A stretch of 64,000 bases of DNA, from positions 42,594-106,593 of the forward strand of contig JAJKFJ010022416.1 of NCBI GenBank assembly GCA_027382625.1, in the 5' to 3' direction. Numbering within the stretch: the first letter of the stretch is position 1; every line of letters begins with the position of its first letter. Under the pieces are notes generated by a model. It did not search any database, was not told the DNA's origin, and saw nothing but the letters and a program-made list of their open reading frames with translations. Positions 23,890 to 37,252 of the stretch are shown in pieces. The position numbers and the translations under genes are program-made. Origin of the DNA: Tetmemena sp. SeJ-2015 (lineage: Eukaryota > Ciliophora > Spirotrichea > Sporadotrichida > Oxytrichidae).

Positions 23890-25040
23890 ATGATTAATCA
23901 TATGCTTAATGGAGACCAGCTCCCACTTGATTACTATCAGTATCACTTCGGCCACGCCTTTCAAAGTTCCTTTGATCCAGAAGCTGGATCTACAAGTATT
24001 TAATGATATAATTATTTTTGGACTAAGACTGCAATATGATGACTCTTATTTCAGATAGACTTCGAATCCAGAATTAGAAAATGGCAGACAGCTAAAGAAT
24101 GGGAAGCCTAATATTGATGGTTAATCATAAAAGCTGATGCAGTAAGCTGAACTTCAAACTAACAAGAAGCGGAAAACATTGCCTGCCATTAATCACATCC
24201 TAGTGATAGATGGAGCTTACTTGCAGATTGGAATGAATCAGGCAAATTAGGCTAACAATCAGTTCTTTCCATTAGACAAGAATGATAACTTTCAGATCTT
24301 CTTAGACTTCCTGGAAAAACTTGTTGGACATGACTTTAACCAAATCTATAGTTAAATTTTATGAAATGCTTAGAGTTTATTATAAATCAAGTTCGTCACC
24401 GCAGAAGATAATGAGACTGCAGCTAGACATAAGAAGTTCTACGATTAAATAGCTAGATGTGAGAAGGTGACTCTAGATCAGAGAGAATTCAAGTACAGGA
24501 GTCAGACATGCAAGTGCAAGAACGAAGTTAAATGGAAGGTGCAAGCAGAGGTAGATGTAGCAATAGCTGTGTATCTAATTGACTACGCACAGAGCAACAG
24601 AGTTGATACAATCACTTTGTTTGCAGGTGACAGAGACTTCATAGATGCTATAATGTACTGCAAAAATATGCTGAAGAAGGAAATGCTTGTCTTGGCTTTT
24701 GAAGAGAATCTTTCTTCCCGCATTAAATAGAGTGGAGTCAGCTTTATGAACGTCTCAGAATACTTTCCTCAGCTAATCAGGCTTTAGAAGTCTTATGAAT
24801 AAAAATAGAGAGAGGCTACCAAAGCATAGCAATAAAATGAGGTCTAATAGATGTATAAGAAATAGAAAGAGCAACAAGTCGAAAAAATAAGCAAGTAAGA
24901 GAGGGAAAAAGAAACAAATAAGAAGGATGATAGGAAAGAGACCATTCATAGGATTATACAATAATCTAAGAATCGCCGTGAGGATTTAGGATATTTTCAC
25001 TGGATAGGTAACTTATTTGTCAGAAGATAGATAAACTTGA
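23890..25040 (+). CDS. NYN (PIN-like) domain protein
   Basis: NYN domains are PIN-fold nucleases or RNA-binding modules. Seen: the beta-1 motif 'HILVIDGAYLQIGMNQ' with its Asp, 'FLDFLEKLVGHDFNQI' joined to 'KFVTAEDNETAARHKKFYDQ' after IES removal, the acidic motif 'KWKVQAEVDVAIAVYLIDYA' and 'DTITLFAGDRDFIDAIMYCK'. The Asp residues at these places form the metal site in active members. A Lys/Glu/Gln-rich tail follows ('NEVQQMYKKQKEQQVEKISK'). The start ATG 23890 is the first in frame. A junction near 24000-24060 and the exact C-terminus are unresolved. Role unknown; RNA processing is an inference from the family. Confidence 0.7.
24347..24388 (+). other. IES, 42 bp, pointer AAATC
   Basis: AAATC occurs at 24342-24346 and 24384-24388. 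The insert carries an in-frame TGA. Removal gives 'LEKLVGHDFNQIKFVTAEDN' in the NYN domain. There is no GT at the left edge. Confidence 0.8.
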
Positions 25041-25096
25041 TAAATTAACATTTCTGCATTTAATTTTCCAGAGTTAAGCTCATTTTTAGTGTTGAA

Positions 25097-27376
<2,280 letters not shown>

Positions 27377-28320
27377 CTTAAAAATATAAAAGTGGTTTCT
27401 TTGGAGAAATTTTGATTGTAAAGATTTATTATCTTCATATAAAATTTATTAGGATTTAAAAAATAAGATTTTTGTATTACCTGGGATTTAGTCGTATAGT
27501 TAAAAGCAAATTAAAATGCTTGCGACTTTATGATTATTATTTCATTCCCTTAAACTTTACTTTACCTTAAGATTTTTGTAAATAATTTTTTGATTTTATA
27601 AATTTCATCTTTATTTGGATGATTATATAATATTTTATTATCTAATAATTAGATTGAATTAGGGATCTTGTACTTGACTATCTAATGTACAAAAACCACC
27701 CAATCGTAATCTCCACAGAATACTTATGCCAATCATTTGCCTTTGATTCAACCTATATAAAATATTTCACAATTCAAAGATAAAGTAAAATAAAGTCTCT
27801 AGGTCTTTGGATTCTGTAGTATACATAGCAAACTCTGCATCATACCTACTCACTTCAGGACACTCAGTCAATAGCTTTAAGATAAAAGTATCAAACTAGA
27901 AGTCTTTGAAAACCTAACTGCCCTCATATCCTAAATCTTAAAATAACGTGACAGTAAATTATCAGATGTGAGAGGAATTTAAAACATTAATTATTATCAT
28001 ATTAGGAAAACTAAGACTTTCATTTTAACACGCAACCAAGATATACCTATTTTAAATTTAAGGAAAATTTGTTAGATAAATATTATTAAAAAATTATTTT
28101 ATTGATATGGTTTAGTTTTATTTTGAGGTATCGTGTTTTTCAGTTCCTATCCTACCTTAAATTTTAGTAATTCAAAATTCCATTTACTCATTGAAAATTC
28201 TAAATTTAATATCAAGCGAGGTTATTTTAGTCTAAAAAACTAAAAAAATTTTTTTCTAAAAGAAAAACAATAAGACAACATTCTTATTTTGCAAAATAAT
28301 TTTTATCTAATGATTGGTTT
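27377..28320. other. AT-rich spacer with an orphan minus-strand coding block
   Basis: Mostly very AT-rich. About 27640-27952 on the minus strand reads 'TECPEVSRYDAEFAMYTTES' and, after a second GAATC copy, 'KANDWHKYSVEITIGWFLYI'. The two parts join in frame if the 65 bp between the GAATC repeats are removed, as in an IES. The block matches nothing I recognise and has no start or stop context, so it may be an MDS of a gene lying mostly elsewhere. The rest shows no coding. Confidence 0.35.
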
Positions 28321-29106
28321 ATGCTGATTACTAAATTCGAAGCTAAGAGCAAAAGAGTGAAGGGTCTGTCCTTCCATAAATATAGACCATGGATCTTGGC
28401 GTCTTTGCACAACGGAAGCATCAACCTATTCGATTACAGAGCTTCAGTTTTAATAGAGAAGTTCGAAGATCATGATGGTGAGTAGCCAATTTCCAACTTA
28501 CATCTTTATCTGCCTTCCATTTAAATAGCACTTTATTTATTAAAAATTATGCAGGCCCTGTGAGAGGAGTTAACTTCCACGAGACTCAACCACTATTTGT
28601 GAGTGGTGGTGATGATCACAAGGTAAAGGTTTGGAACTACAAGACAAAGAAGTGTCTGTTCACTTTGAGTGGCCATTTAGACTACATTAGGACAGTCGAA
28701 TTCCATAAAGAACTGCCTTGGATTTGTTCATCCTCAGATGATCAGACTGTGAGAATATGGAACTGGCAGAATAGGAGTGTCATTGCCATTCTTACTGGAC
28801 ACTCTCACTATGTCATGGCAGCTACTTTCCATCCAGAGGATACTCTACTAGCATCTGCAAGTTTAGACTAGACTATCAGGATATGGGACTTCTCTAAGCT
28901 AAAAGAAAAGAGCATGTAAAAGACTGGAAGCAGACCTAACGAAATATTTGGAGGCACTGAGGTAGAAGTCAAGCATATTATTGAAGGCCACGAAAATATT
29001 ATCATATCTAATTTTGCTTGTTAAAAGGGAGTGAACTGGGTATCTTTCCACCCCACTTCTAAAATTGTGGCATCAGGAGCAGATGACAAGACAATAAAGT
29101 TATGGA
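28321..29106 (+). CDS. Coatomer alpha subunit, block 1 (N-terminal WD40 repeats)
   Basis: COPI coatomer alpha builds the coat of Golgi-to-ER retrograde vesicles; its N-terminal beta-propeller binds KKxx cargo tails. ATG 28321 gives '[19 protein letters not shown]', nearly the signature alpha-COP start, then WD repeats ('[19 protein letters not shown]', '[19 protein letters not shown]', '[20 protein letters not shown]'). Intron 28478-28554 (77 bp); IES 28997-29026. The block ends at '[10 protein letters not shown]', precisely at the 10-bp sequence 29097-29106. The next WD repeat is not downstream on this strand but on the minus strand starting at 32250. Confidence 0.95.
28997..29026 (+). other. 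IES, 30 bp, pointer AAAA
   Basis: AAAA at 28993-28996 and 29023-29026. Removal turns the sequence into '[18 protein letters not shown]', matching the family's EGH(D/E)-GVNW motif. The insert keeps frame and has no TGA, so retention would add ten residues to a WD blade. No GT-AG boundary fits. Confidence 0.75.
29097..29106 (+). other. Scrambling pointer AAGTTATGGA (copy 1)
   Basis: The last ten bases of coatomer alpha block 1. The same ten bases occur in inverted orientation at 32241-32250, where block 2 starts. The flanking bases differ on both sides, so the identity is exactly 10 bp. Confidence 0.85.
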
Positions 29107-29176
29107 CATTAGATTTTCACCTTCTTCTTAGAATTAATATCTAAAGGTCGTTAAAAAATGCAAAATTTTCTTACTC

Positions 29177-32100
29177 CAGTTGGTTCAAGGTCAAGTACTT
29201 GCCTTGCGAAATGAGCAGCTGTGATATGATTCTCCAATTTATAGGTTGTATTCATTGCATTTTTATAAGCTAAGAACTTGTGAGCAATTTCCATGCCACA
29301 AAGTGTCATGTAGCAACTTAACTCAGCTGCTCTAGCTTTAGCCTCATCAGTTTGACTTCCCTAGATTTAATTAGAAAAGCTAGAGTAATTCTTACCGATC
29401 CAACAACTTTCTTTCTTTCAAGTTCAATCCTCATTGCAATAATATACTCTCCAAGCTTTCTTACTAGATCTTGAAGATCCTTTTAGGATTTCTGATTCTT
29501 GACAACAAGTAAAGATGAGGTTTAGAGGCATGATCTGAAAACGTCCAGTGCTCCTGCAAAATCTCCCTTAGTAGTAAGATCAATACCTTGATTATACTTT
29601 TGTTGAAGAAGGTTGAAGTTGACAGAAATAAATGGAGTATTCTGAAGTAGGCGCAGAGAATAGTCAATAGGCTAAGAGTGAGGGAGTGTCTACAATTTAA
29701 CCTTGTTGAGAGTATATATGTCTATGAATAAGTTTCTCAGGGGTTCAAAATTTTGAAGAGCTACTTATCTTATGAAAAATTAATGAATATCTTTAGAGAA
29801 GTTCCATTCCCTTTGAAAAATCGCCAAGAGCGATATGTAAGGCTGCGACGTTTGGATTCTTCCTTATGCTGTTTTGAAGTGGATCTGAACCAGATGAAGG
29901 AGGAACAAAAATATCACTGTTTGATTCCTAAGTAGCAACTTGCTAGGTATTTTCGGTTTCAGTAATTTATTCAATCTCTGTATCGATCTCTATTTCATCA
30001 TCTCCCCACGCATCAGCTCCAGCTAAGATGTCTGCTGATTTAGCAACTTACTAAGTAACTGGCTCTGATTAGTTTGTTGAGAGTATGTTTGCCACTTGCT
30101 TGTTTGATGTGTGATATTCCTTAGCATCAAAGAACATGTCATCACTGTCTGCTAGCTCAGGCTCCCTTTTCTTTTAGAACATCATTGCTGCTCTCTTTGC
30201 TTCTTCTGCTCTCATATTGATCATGGGCCATGAGTTTTGTTCTAATAAACTTTAAGAGATTTATTTATGCTTACGATAAGTTTCATTTTGAACAAAGACA
30301 GGACGAAGAGGTAATAGAGCTTTGCCTCTCTTAGAGTAAATTTCAGCTTGCTTGATGATTTACTCAGGATCAATTCCTCCCTCTTGATTTCTCAAAGTTT
30401 CTTCCAATGTCTGTTCATACTCCTTCAGTCCATGGGTTTTAGCCATAAGATAAGCTAGAGGGATTTATCCAGTTTCTGCGAGAACTTTAACTCTCTCTTG
30501 AACGTCTCCAACGAAAACTTAAAATGTGATTACATCTAGGTTTGAATTTAAACTGAGGAATTGAATCTTAAAGTCTGGTCATTAACAGAATGAGCTACAG
30601 CTTGCATCTTTTTAAGTTTAGTCAAGCTTCCAGTAGTAGCATAGAAGAAGTTGAGCTTATCTAGAGATCTTATGATTTAGAAGCACTTCTCTGCGGCCTC
30701 AATATTTCCGAGCAGCATAGCAGTTTAAGCCAAACGCTAGAAGTTATCCTTTTCTTTCAATTCCTTAGCTGCGTCAAACGCAACCTAGATGTTGCCACTA
30801 GCTAGTGCCAAATTAAACCTCTGTTTCAAATCACTTTCAAAGAATAATGCGATCTCAGAATGACCTTGCTCTTTCAAGTAAGAGACAATAGAGTGCCCAC
30901 AAAGATTTCCTTGAGAAAGAATCTCCTTAACTTCGTTTAAGTTCTTTTGCTGCAGAGCAAGCTTGAATAAAAAGTTTAAACTCAATAACATTGAATAAGT
31001 AGTCTGTGTTATTTACTTCTATCTAATTCAGCTCTCCTTATCTGTTGAAGGCAAATGCTTAATTTTTCATGAACTATAGAAATTAGATATAAAAGTAAGA
31101 ACTTACAAATGAAATATAAACAGGTTCTTCTAAGCTCTTGAATGTTCCTGAAGTCTTTCCTTCACAGAACATGTACTTAATATGAGTAGAGGTCGAGTAT
31201 ACAAAGGCGTTATTCTCATCAAAGCATCCTGATTTAATTTTAGAGTTTTCCTTTTACTGATTTACAATCTCCATGTTCTTGTTTGTCATAATGATTTCTA
31301 CAATCATTTAAGATGATAGTTAAATAACTTACGATGTTTGGTTATGATGACGCAATAAGTGAATTGAGTATTCCAAGAGACTTGCTTCACGTCAGTACAA
31401 GAAAGCTCAAACAATACCTTTCTAGCAGCTATATCGTATAATTGAAGATTATCGTCACTGTATAGTAGAACTTTGCCGAGTGGTGCTGGGTAGATCATTT
31501 CTACTTTGCCTGGACCCTTCTTATTTACTTGAAGCTTCTTCATATTTGACCCATCGAAATTGCAAACTGCAAGGTCCTTGTTTTGGTCCAATACGCAAAT
31601 CTTATCCTTAGATATGAAAACTGCTGCTTGTGTAAAGTCCCCTCTCTTTTCAGACTGGCACCTGACGTTCTTAAGATCTTTATGGAATTCATATATGATA
31701 AAGCAGCTGCTCTCCAATTCAAAGTTCAGAATGATGTCATGAGAAGATTGATTGAAGTAGTTGTAGTAAATTGATTTTGGCTGGTTTAGTAGCACTTATT
31801 TTCCATTATTCTATTCTTAAACTAAAAGTATTTTCTATAAATCTGATATATAGTTTTTATAGTGTTGACTGCTGCCATAATTTACTTTTCCTTAGATGAG
31901 AGGTCGTGATATGAGAGATTCTTGTTCTTGACATAGAAGATATGTGAGCCAGCTCTAACAGAGGCATAGTTTTCTCTTTCTATCTTGAATACAATCATAC
32001 CATTATCGTAACCAGCTGCAAAATAGTTCAAAGAGGGATGAGCAGCTAAGATCCAAAATCTGTCAGTGTCCTTTCTAGTCTGAGATATCTAAACTCGTCT

Positions 32101-32250
32101 GTTCATGTCCCAAAGCCTCAGAGTCTTGTCTTCAGAGTTCGATAGCAAAATTTCCATTCTAGGGTGGAAGAGTACGCAAGACACGTTATTAGCATGTCCC
32201 TTGAGAGTATCCATTTCCCAGTGCTTGTTTCCAGATAATCTCCATAACTT
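29177..32250 (-). CDS. Coatomer alpha subunit, block 2 (inverted)
   Basis: Reads from 32250 downward: '[20 protein letters not shown]', '[16 protein letters not shown]', '[20 protein letters not shown]', the COPI WD-associated region ('[19 protein letters not shown]', '[20 protein letters not shown]', '[20 protein letters not shown]', '[20 protein letters not shown]'), an acidic linker ('[17 protein letters not shown]') and the C-terminal helical region to '[14 protein letters not shown]'. GT-AG introns occur near 31290-31325 and 31060-31110; short IESs include 30966-30978 and ones near 30540 and 31850. Coding stops matching the family after ACTG at 29177-29180; the final ~90 residues are at 50342-50036. 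Block 2 faces block 1, only 70 bp away. Confidence 0.93.
30966..30978 (-). other. Very short IES, 13 bp, pointer TT
   Basis: Coding strand GAG-TT-taaactttttaTT-CAAGCTTGC. Removing 13 bp joins 'DYLFNVIEF' to '[12 protein letters not shown]', exactly the order in alpha-COP, and gives the needed frame. Too short for a spliceosomal intron, and no GT-AG. Confidence 0.6.
32241..32250 (-). other. Scrambling pointer AAGTTATGGA (copy 2, inverted)
   Basis: Plus-strand TCCATAACTT, the reverse complement of 29097-29106. It begins coatomer alpha block 2; joining through it gives 'DDKTIKLW' followed by '[11 protein letters not shown]' in frame. Confidence 0.85.
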
Positions 32251-32284
32251 AAAATAAAAAAACTTATGTTATATGAGAATAATT

Positions 32285-32716
32285 GTTTGCTAATTTACCA
32301 AAAGGATATTGCTTTTGATATTCCTCGAAAAGTAAAAGTTTCCTTAGTTTTTCTTGTTTGAGCTTCCATTCATAGTCTTTTAGTCTATCTATAACTGCCA
32401 TTCTGTTGTTAATCTGAGGTGATCTTTAATTATAGCTAGTACCAATAGATGTCCTCAGATCTGCTAATGACTTTTTTAGAGTCCTCTACTTTCTTTCACT
32501 TTCAATTATTATTGCTGTACTTACTCGACTTGAGAAATCATTTTCGCTGCTCTTAATCATAAGCAAGCCAGAAGAATAAATAGCAAATTTAAATTTTTAA
32601 TGAATCTCTTTTATGGAAAAAATTATTCGATCTTCCCTCTGAACCTTTAAATCCACCAGGAGTTTTACATAATTTACGAGGAAAGTCATTTTAAGAAACT
32701 TTAAATCAGATATCAT
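32285..32716 (-). CDS. Hypothetical charged protein segment abutting coatomer block 2
   Basis: ATG 32716 gives 'MISDLKFLKMTFLVNYVKLL', then 'SIKEIHQKFKFAIYSSGLLM' and a charged helix 'DRLKDYEWKLKQEKLRKLLL' with 'FEEYQKQYPFGKL'. The frame is open without interruption for more than 130 codons, then becomes AT-rich at about 32285, within 40 bp of the coatomer pointer. No convincing stop is seen before the coatomer sequence, so this is probably an MDS whose continuation lies elsewhere. Not recognised. Confidence 0.5.
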
Positions 32717-33481
32717 AAACTTGCCTTATTCAAGTTAAGTTGGAGTTTTTAGCACGATTTGACTTTAATTTAACTTCCTTTTGACAGGTCTAGATTGAAA
32801 CAGAAGTGCGATTTAGGAGGAATTTAAGTAGTAGGAGTTGAAAATCCATTTAGTAGACGAGTCCTATTGGTGTCAACAAAAAGTCGATAGAAGTAATTTA
32901 TAATAAATTTTTTATCGATTGGAATAATTCATTAACTTTGGAGAGTATTTTTTATTACTTAAATGTTGGCTTTGATCATGTAACAAAGTGTCCTCATCTA
33001 CGTATTTTCAACTACTTGCTATTGATTTATAGCTAATAATTTAGAGTATAAGCTCACATTTTTATATTGAAAATACGGGAGGGTTATACTAAAAAATAAA
33101 AAGTATTATAACTAGAACATAGAATTGTTGTGAGTTCTCGCTTATCATTAATTTAATATATAAATATATCGTGAAATATTCCTTAGTCTTCTTCTCTGAT
33201 TGATTTAATTTGTATCGTATTCAATAACTGATTATGATTAGCCCTCTTCCTATTTATCGAAATAGCTAGGTAAAAAGAATTACTCTGCCTATTTTTACTT
33301 AGGCCAATTTAATTCCATCGTTATAATACCTATCTCAAATCCAAGAAATAATATTTTTAACAATTCCCTTCAATTTTCTGTAAAATTAACTAGACAATTG
33401 TAATGCAAATGAATAGGAGTTGAAAAGTGTTTAGAAGTACTAAAATCAAGAGAACGAATGAAGTTATTAAATTTAAGTAAA
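32717..33481. other. AT-rich stretch without clear genes
   Basis: No frame on either strand has conserved or convincingly coding composition. It separates the minus-strand block ending at 32716 from the start of the RCC1-BTB gene. Confidence 0.4.
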
Positions 33482-35825
33482 ATGGAATCGTACAACAATC
33501 AGCACCAACTCATCAATAATTTTTCTGATCCTTAGTCTCACCTGAGCTCAAGTTCTATATTGAGTAGTAGTATGGAATCGCCTAATCAGAGTGGAATTGA
33601 TTTTTCAAGAGACTCGATAATATCTATAAACAAAATAGAGAATGGAAAGGTAACAGGCACTGGATCTCCACAAGTCTATGTATTTGGATAGAACTCTTAC
33701 GGAGAATTGGGTCTTGGTAAGGAAAATGATAGTACTTAATCTTTGATTGAATAGGGGATGTGCAAGAAAGATGTATACCTTCTCAAGTCAAATTCTTTGA
33801 CGACCTTTATGTTACTCAGATAGCAGCAGGTAATGAGCACATCGCAGTTCTTACAAGAAGCGGAGATGTACTCACTGTGGGATTTAACGGCAGTGGTCAA
33901 CTAGGACATGGAAATAACAAATCGTAATACAACCAATTCTATCCTAAACCCATTTTAGAATAAGCACTCCTAAGAAGGTTGAAGCTCTTAAGAATGTGAG
34001 GATCGCCTAAATTTCATCTGCTAATGGATGCGAAAATCTTGCACTTATCTCTCAAGATGGAAAACTATATACATGTGGTTACAATAACTACGGTTAATTG
34101 GGTCATGGCACACAAACTAATCTCTCAACTCCAACCTTGGTTCAAGCTTTAAAAGATTAGCAAGTTATGAATGTATCTTGCTCTTACTATCACTCTTTGG
34201 TAGTAACCCAAGATACAAGGCAATAGAATTCAATTCAAACTACAGTTTATAGTGTTGGAGAAACGACAATGGTTAGCTTGGCTAGGAGCATACTTGCCAT
34301 GAGATAACTCCTAAAATAATTAGGAGCCTCAGTATGAGATAAGTAGTATAAACTGCATGTGGGCTCCATCATTCAGTATTTGTTACTCTCTAAGGAGAAG
34401 TGTTTTCTTGCGGATTTAATGACAATGGGCAACTTGGTCATAACGATATTCGATCTAGAAACTAGCCTGTAATTATTGAAGGCTTAAAGAACAAATTTAT
34501 CTCTTAAGCTGCATGCGGATACTATCATACCATAGTTAAAAGAGACACAGGAGAGATTTATGCCTTTGGAAGAAATGATAAAGGATAGTTAGGAATAGAC
34601 ACAAATGGCTAACCTCTAGTTGCCCCTAAACAGATACTTGAGTTCCTCACTTTCTCTCATCTCAAGACCTCAGGAAATCAAGCCTCTCACCTAACTGGTT
34701 CAGAACAAGTCCTAACAACTCAGAATATAGTAGAGTCAGCAGTTTTGATTTAGGGTTTACCTGAATCTGATAAGTTAGTGCCTTAAGTCCAGTACATAAG
34801 TAAGAAAGTAAATATTTCAAAGATAGCATGCGGATGCTATCATTCTATTGCACTTTGTGAGAACGGGTAGCTTTACACTTTCGGAAGAGGAAATCATGGA
34901 CAATTGGGGCATGGAAATAACGAGGACTAGAAGCTGCCAAAATAAGTGGCTGCTTTGTTTGATAAGAAAGTCACTGAAATAGCTGGAGGTTTTACCATAC
35001 TATCGTACTTGTGAAATAGAAAAAAGTTAAAGGAATATCACAGATATCAAATGACATGAGGAAGATTTTGAATGATCCCTCTAGAGCAGATGTCACATTT
35101 TTAGTGGAGAGCAGACCAGTTCATGCTCATAGATGCATTTTATTGGTAAGATGCAAGCAACTAGAAGAAAAAGTAAGACACAACAGTAGAAGAAGTGAAG
35201 AGCGAGATAGAATGAGATGGTGTGTGAATCATCCCAATCACGTTATTGTTGATGTTCCCAATCTCAAGCACAAAGCATTCTTGGGATTGATTGAATACCT
35301 CTACACTGATAGTCTCAAGCAATTTACAAACCAAGGCAACTATGCTAATTCAGGTCTTGGATCTCATTAAAGCCTGCAATTCGATACATATGTTAAAATA
35401 ATTATGAATTTCTTTCTAATAATTTACTTTACTTTAGAATAAGAATGCTAATTTAATTTGTTTATGAATTTATTTTAGATGTATTTATATTTCGATAGTC
35501 CTATGCTGAATTCTAATTTAGAAATAGACTAATTGCTAGATTTACTGCAGCTTTCACATGAGTTTGGAATTGATAAATTGCGGAAACTTTGTGAAGAAGC
35601 AATTGAGCCCGCTTTGAACTTAGATAATTGCTGTCTTATTTTGAGAAAAGCGAGTGAAATGGTCACTAGCAAGTGAACCTGAAGAAGATTGCGATTAACT
35701 TCATCTTGGTTCACTATCAGCAAGTGATGAGGATGGACTCATTCTATGATTTGCCTAACTACCTAATTAAGGAAGTCAACTTGGAGGCCTCATCGTATGG
35801 AGTTAAGGTACTAATCAATAGTTGA
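33482..35825 (+). CDS. RCC1-repeat / BTB-domain protein
   Basis: ATG 33482, TGA 35823-35825. At least seven RCC1 blades are visible: 'YVFGQNSYGELGLG', 'VLTVGFNGSGQLGHGNN', 'LYTCGYNNYGQLGHG', 'VFSCGFNDNGQLGHND', 'IYAFGRNDKGQLGID', 'LYTFGRGNHGQLGHGN'. A BTB domain follows ('SRADVTFLVESRPVHAHRCI', 'VIVDVPNLKHKAFLGLIEYL') and a BACK-like tail ('LLQLSHEFGIDKLRKLCEEA'). Such proteins are candidate Cullin-3 substrate adaptors or small-GTPase regulators (family knowledge). Introns include one at about 33718-33756 (GTAAGG...AATAG). Three one-base frame slips, at 34258-34264, 34990-34993 and 35671, all lie in homopolymers. A junction between 35370 and 35520 was not resolved. Confidence 0.85.
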
Positions 35826-36149
35826 AACAAGGATTTATACATATAGAAAAGACACATGAGACTTGTGATTTATTCGTTTCAAAGATTTTAAACTAAAATT
35901 AATCCAAAATATCCAAACTAATTTAAACAAATAAATTATCAACCACTTTCATCATTCTTTATCATTACCGAGTTCCAAATCTCTCGTGCGCATATTATCA
36001 CTAAGAAATTTATTGAGTTTTTGCTAAATGGCTAATCAATTGAGAGATTCTAATTTTAAGTTAGTAATTTTAGGAATTTATTTGAATATGCTTAATGTTT
36101 CGAAGAACAAGAATTACTAAATTATATTATCCTCAATTTGATTTTGGTA

Positions 36150-36366
36150 TTCTTTTTATAAAAAGCAGAGCACATCTTTTAGATTCAGATAGGATCATAT
36201 ATCTTGATAAAGATCAATAAAATAATGAAAGTAATAGAAAGGCATTTAAAGTGCCCCGATTTAGTCAGACTAAATCAAAAAATAAGGGATTTAAATTATG
36301 CGAATAAATCTTATTTTAAATTCTAGAGCTAATTTTCGTAAATTATCTTAGAGAAAACTATAAATG
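36150..36366 (+). CDS. Short hypothetical reading frame
   Basis: An open frame reading 'SRAHLLDSDRIIYLDKDQQN' and 'AFKVPRFSQTKSKNKGFKLC' to a TGA near 36366. Composition is protein-like, but there is no ATG or family match. It may be a terminal exon or MDS. Confidence 0.25.
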
Positions 36367-36391
36367 AAAAGTTAGTTCCCAAATTTTTCTT

Positions 36392-36990
36392 TCAAATTCT
36401 TTATGACATCATTCTCTTTTGCTTATATTTAGTAAATAAGTTTGAGAAAGTCTTGCTCAGGCTTTCATTCTCCGCATCATTCCTTTTCTTTTGGTCAGAG
36501 AGGTTTGAAAGAAGAGACTAGCTAGGATCAGTATTTTAGTTATCTTGGGTGCATTCCTCTTTTGTTTCTTCAATCATCTCTATATCTCCTTTCTGATAGC
36601 CCTGACTTAATTTTCCCCAGACTTGAGTTTGAGTTCTTTGAATTTAGTGGAGCACTTCTTTTGTTATGGAAATGTTTCCCCAAAAATTCTGCTTTATGGA
36701 TTCTTAGCTAAATTTGGTGAGTAAAATTGCTTCTTTATTGTAGCATCAATTTTAGCTTTTGATGCCAGCTTGCTGCTCAAAATTTGTGCAATCTCGTTCT
36801 TAGGGTTTATTTTCAATGCCTTTTTTATTTTCATAGGTTTATCCTCAGTTGTAGTGGATTTAGCATCTTCAGCTATACTTTCCTTCTTTTCCTCTTCCTC
36901 AAGTGACACCTAAGAATCTTAAACCTAAGTTTATCCCAGACTTCTATCATCCTTTGCCTCACAAGTTAGATCAGATTTTTGCTCTTCCAT
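36392..36990 (-). CDS. Hypothetical Glu/Lys-rich protein
   Basis: ATG 36990 ('MEEQKSDLTCEAKDDRS') with acidic 'SLEEEEKKESIAEDAKS', basic 'KPMKIKKALKINPKNEIAQI', then after a one-base slip at the run 36611-36614 'GYQKGDIEMIEETKEECTQD' and 'SLSKTFSNLFTKYKQKRMM', ending TGA 36392. About 198 residues if the slip is corrected. No domain recognised. Confidence 0.5.
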
Positions 36991-37252
36991 TGTGCAAATT
37001 TATAAATTTAAATTCAATTTCCCCAAGCTTTCTAATTCTCCTCTTATAGGATGGCAAGAAAAAAGAAGTCAATATTTTTGAGGAAAATGAAGGGTGTCTG
37101 TGGGACACGTAATTAAAGTGTTAGGAGGGGGAACTCTATAATTAGCCGAACAAACTACTATAAATTGCCACTCGATTATAAATAATATAATTTGCAATAA
37201 GCAAGAAATCAAACAAACTTATTACTCTATTACGTAATTACCTCAAAACACA

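Noticed and set aside
24773..24961. Minus-strand open frame rich in Leu/Phe opposite the NYN gene tail
   Set aside because: It is the complement of the Lys/Gln/Glu-rich tail; the hydrophobic composition is a mirror of AAG/CAA/GAA codons, not a membrane protein.
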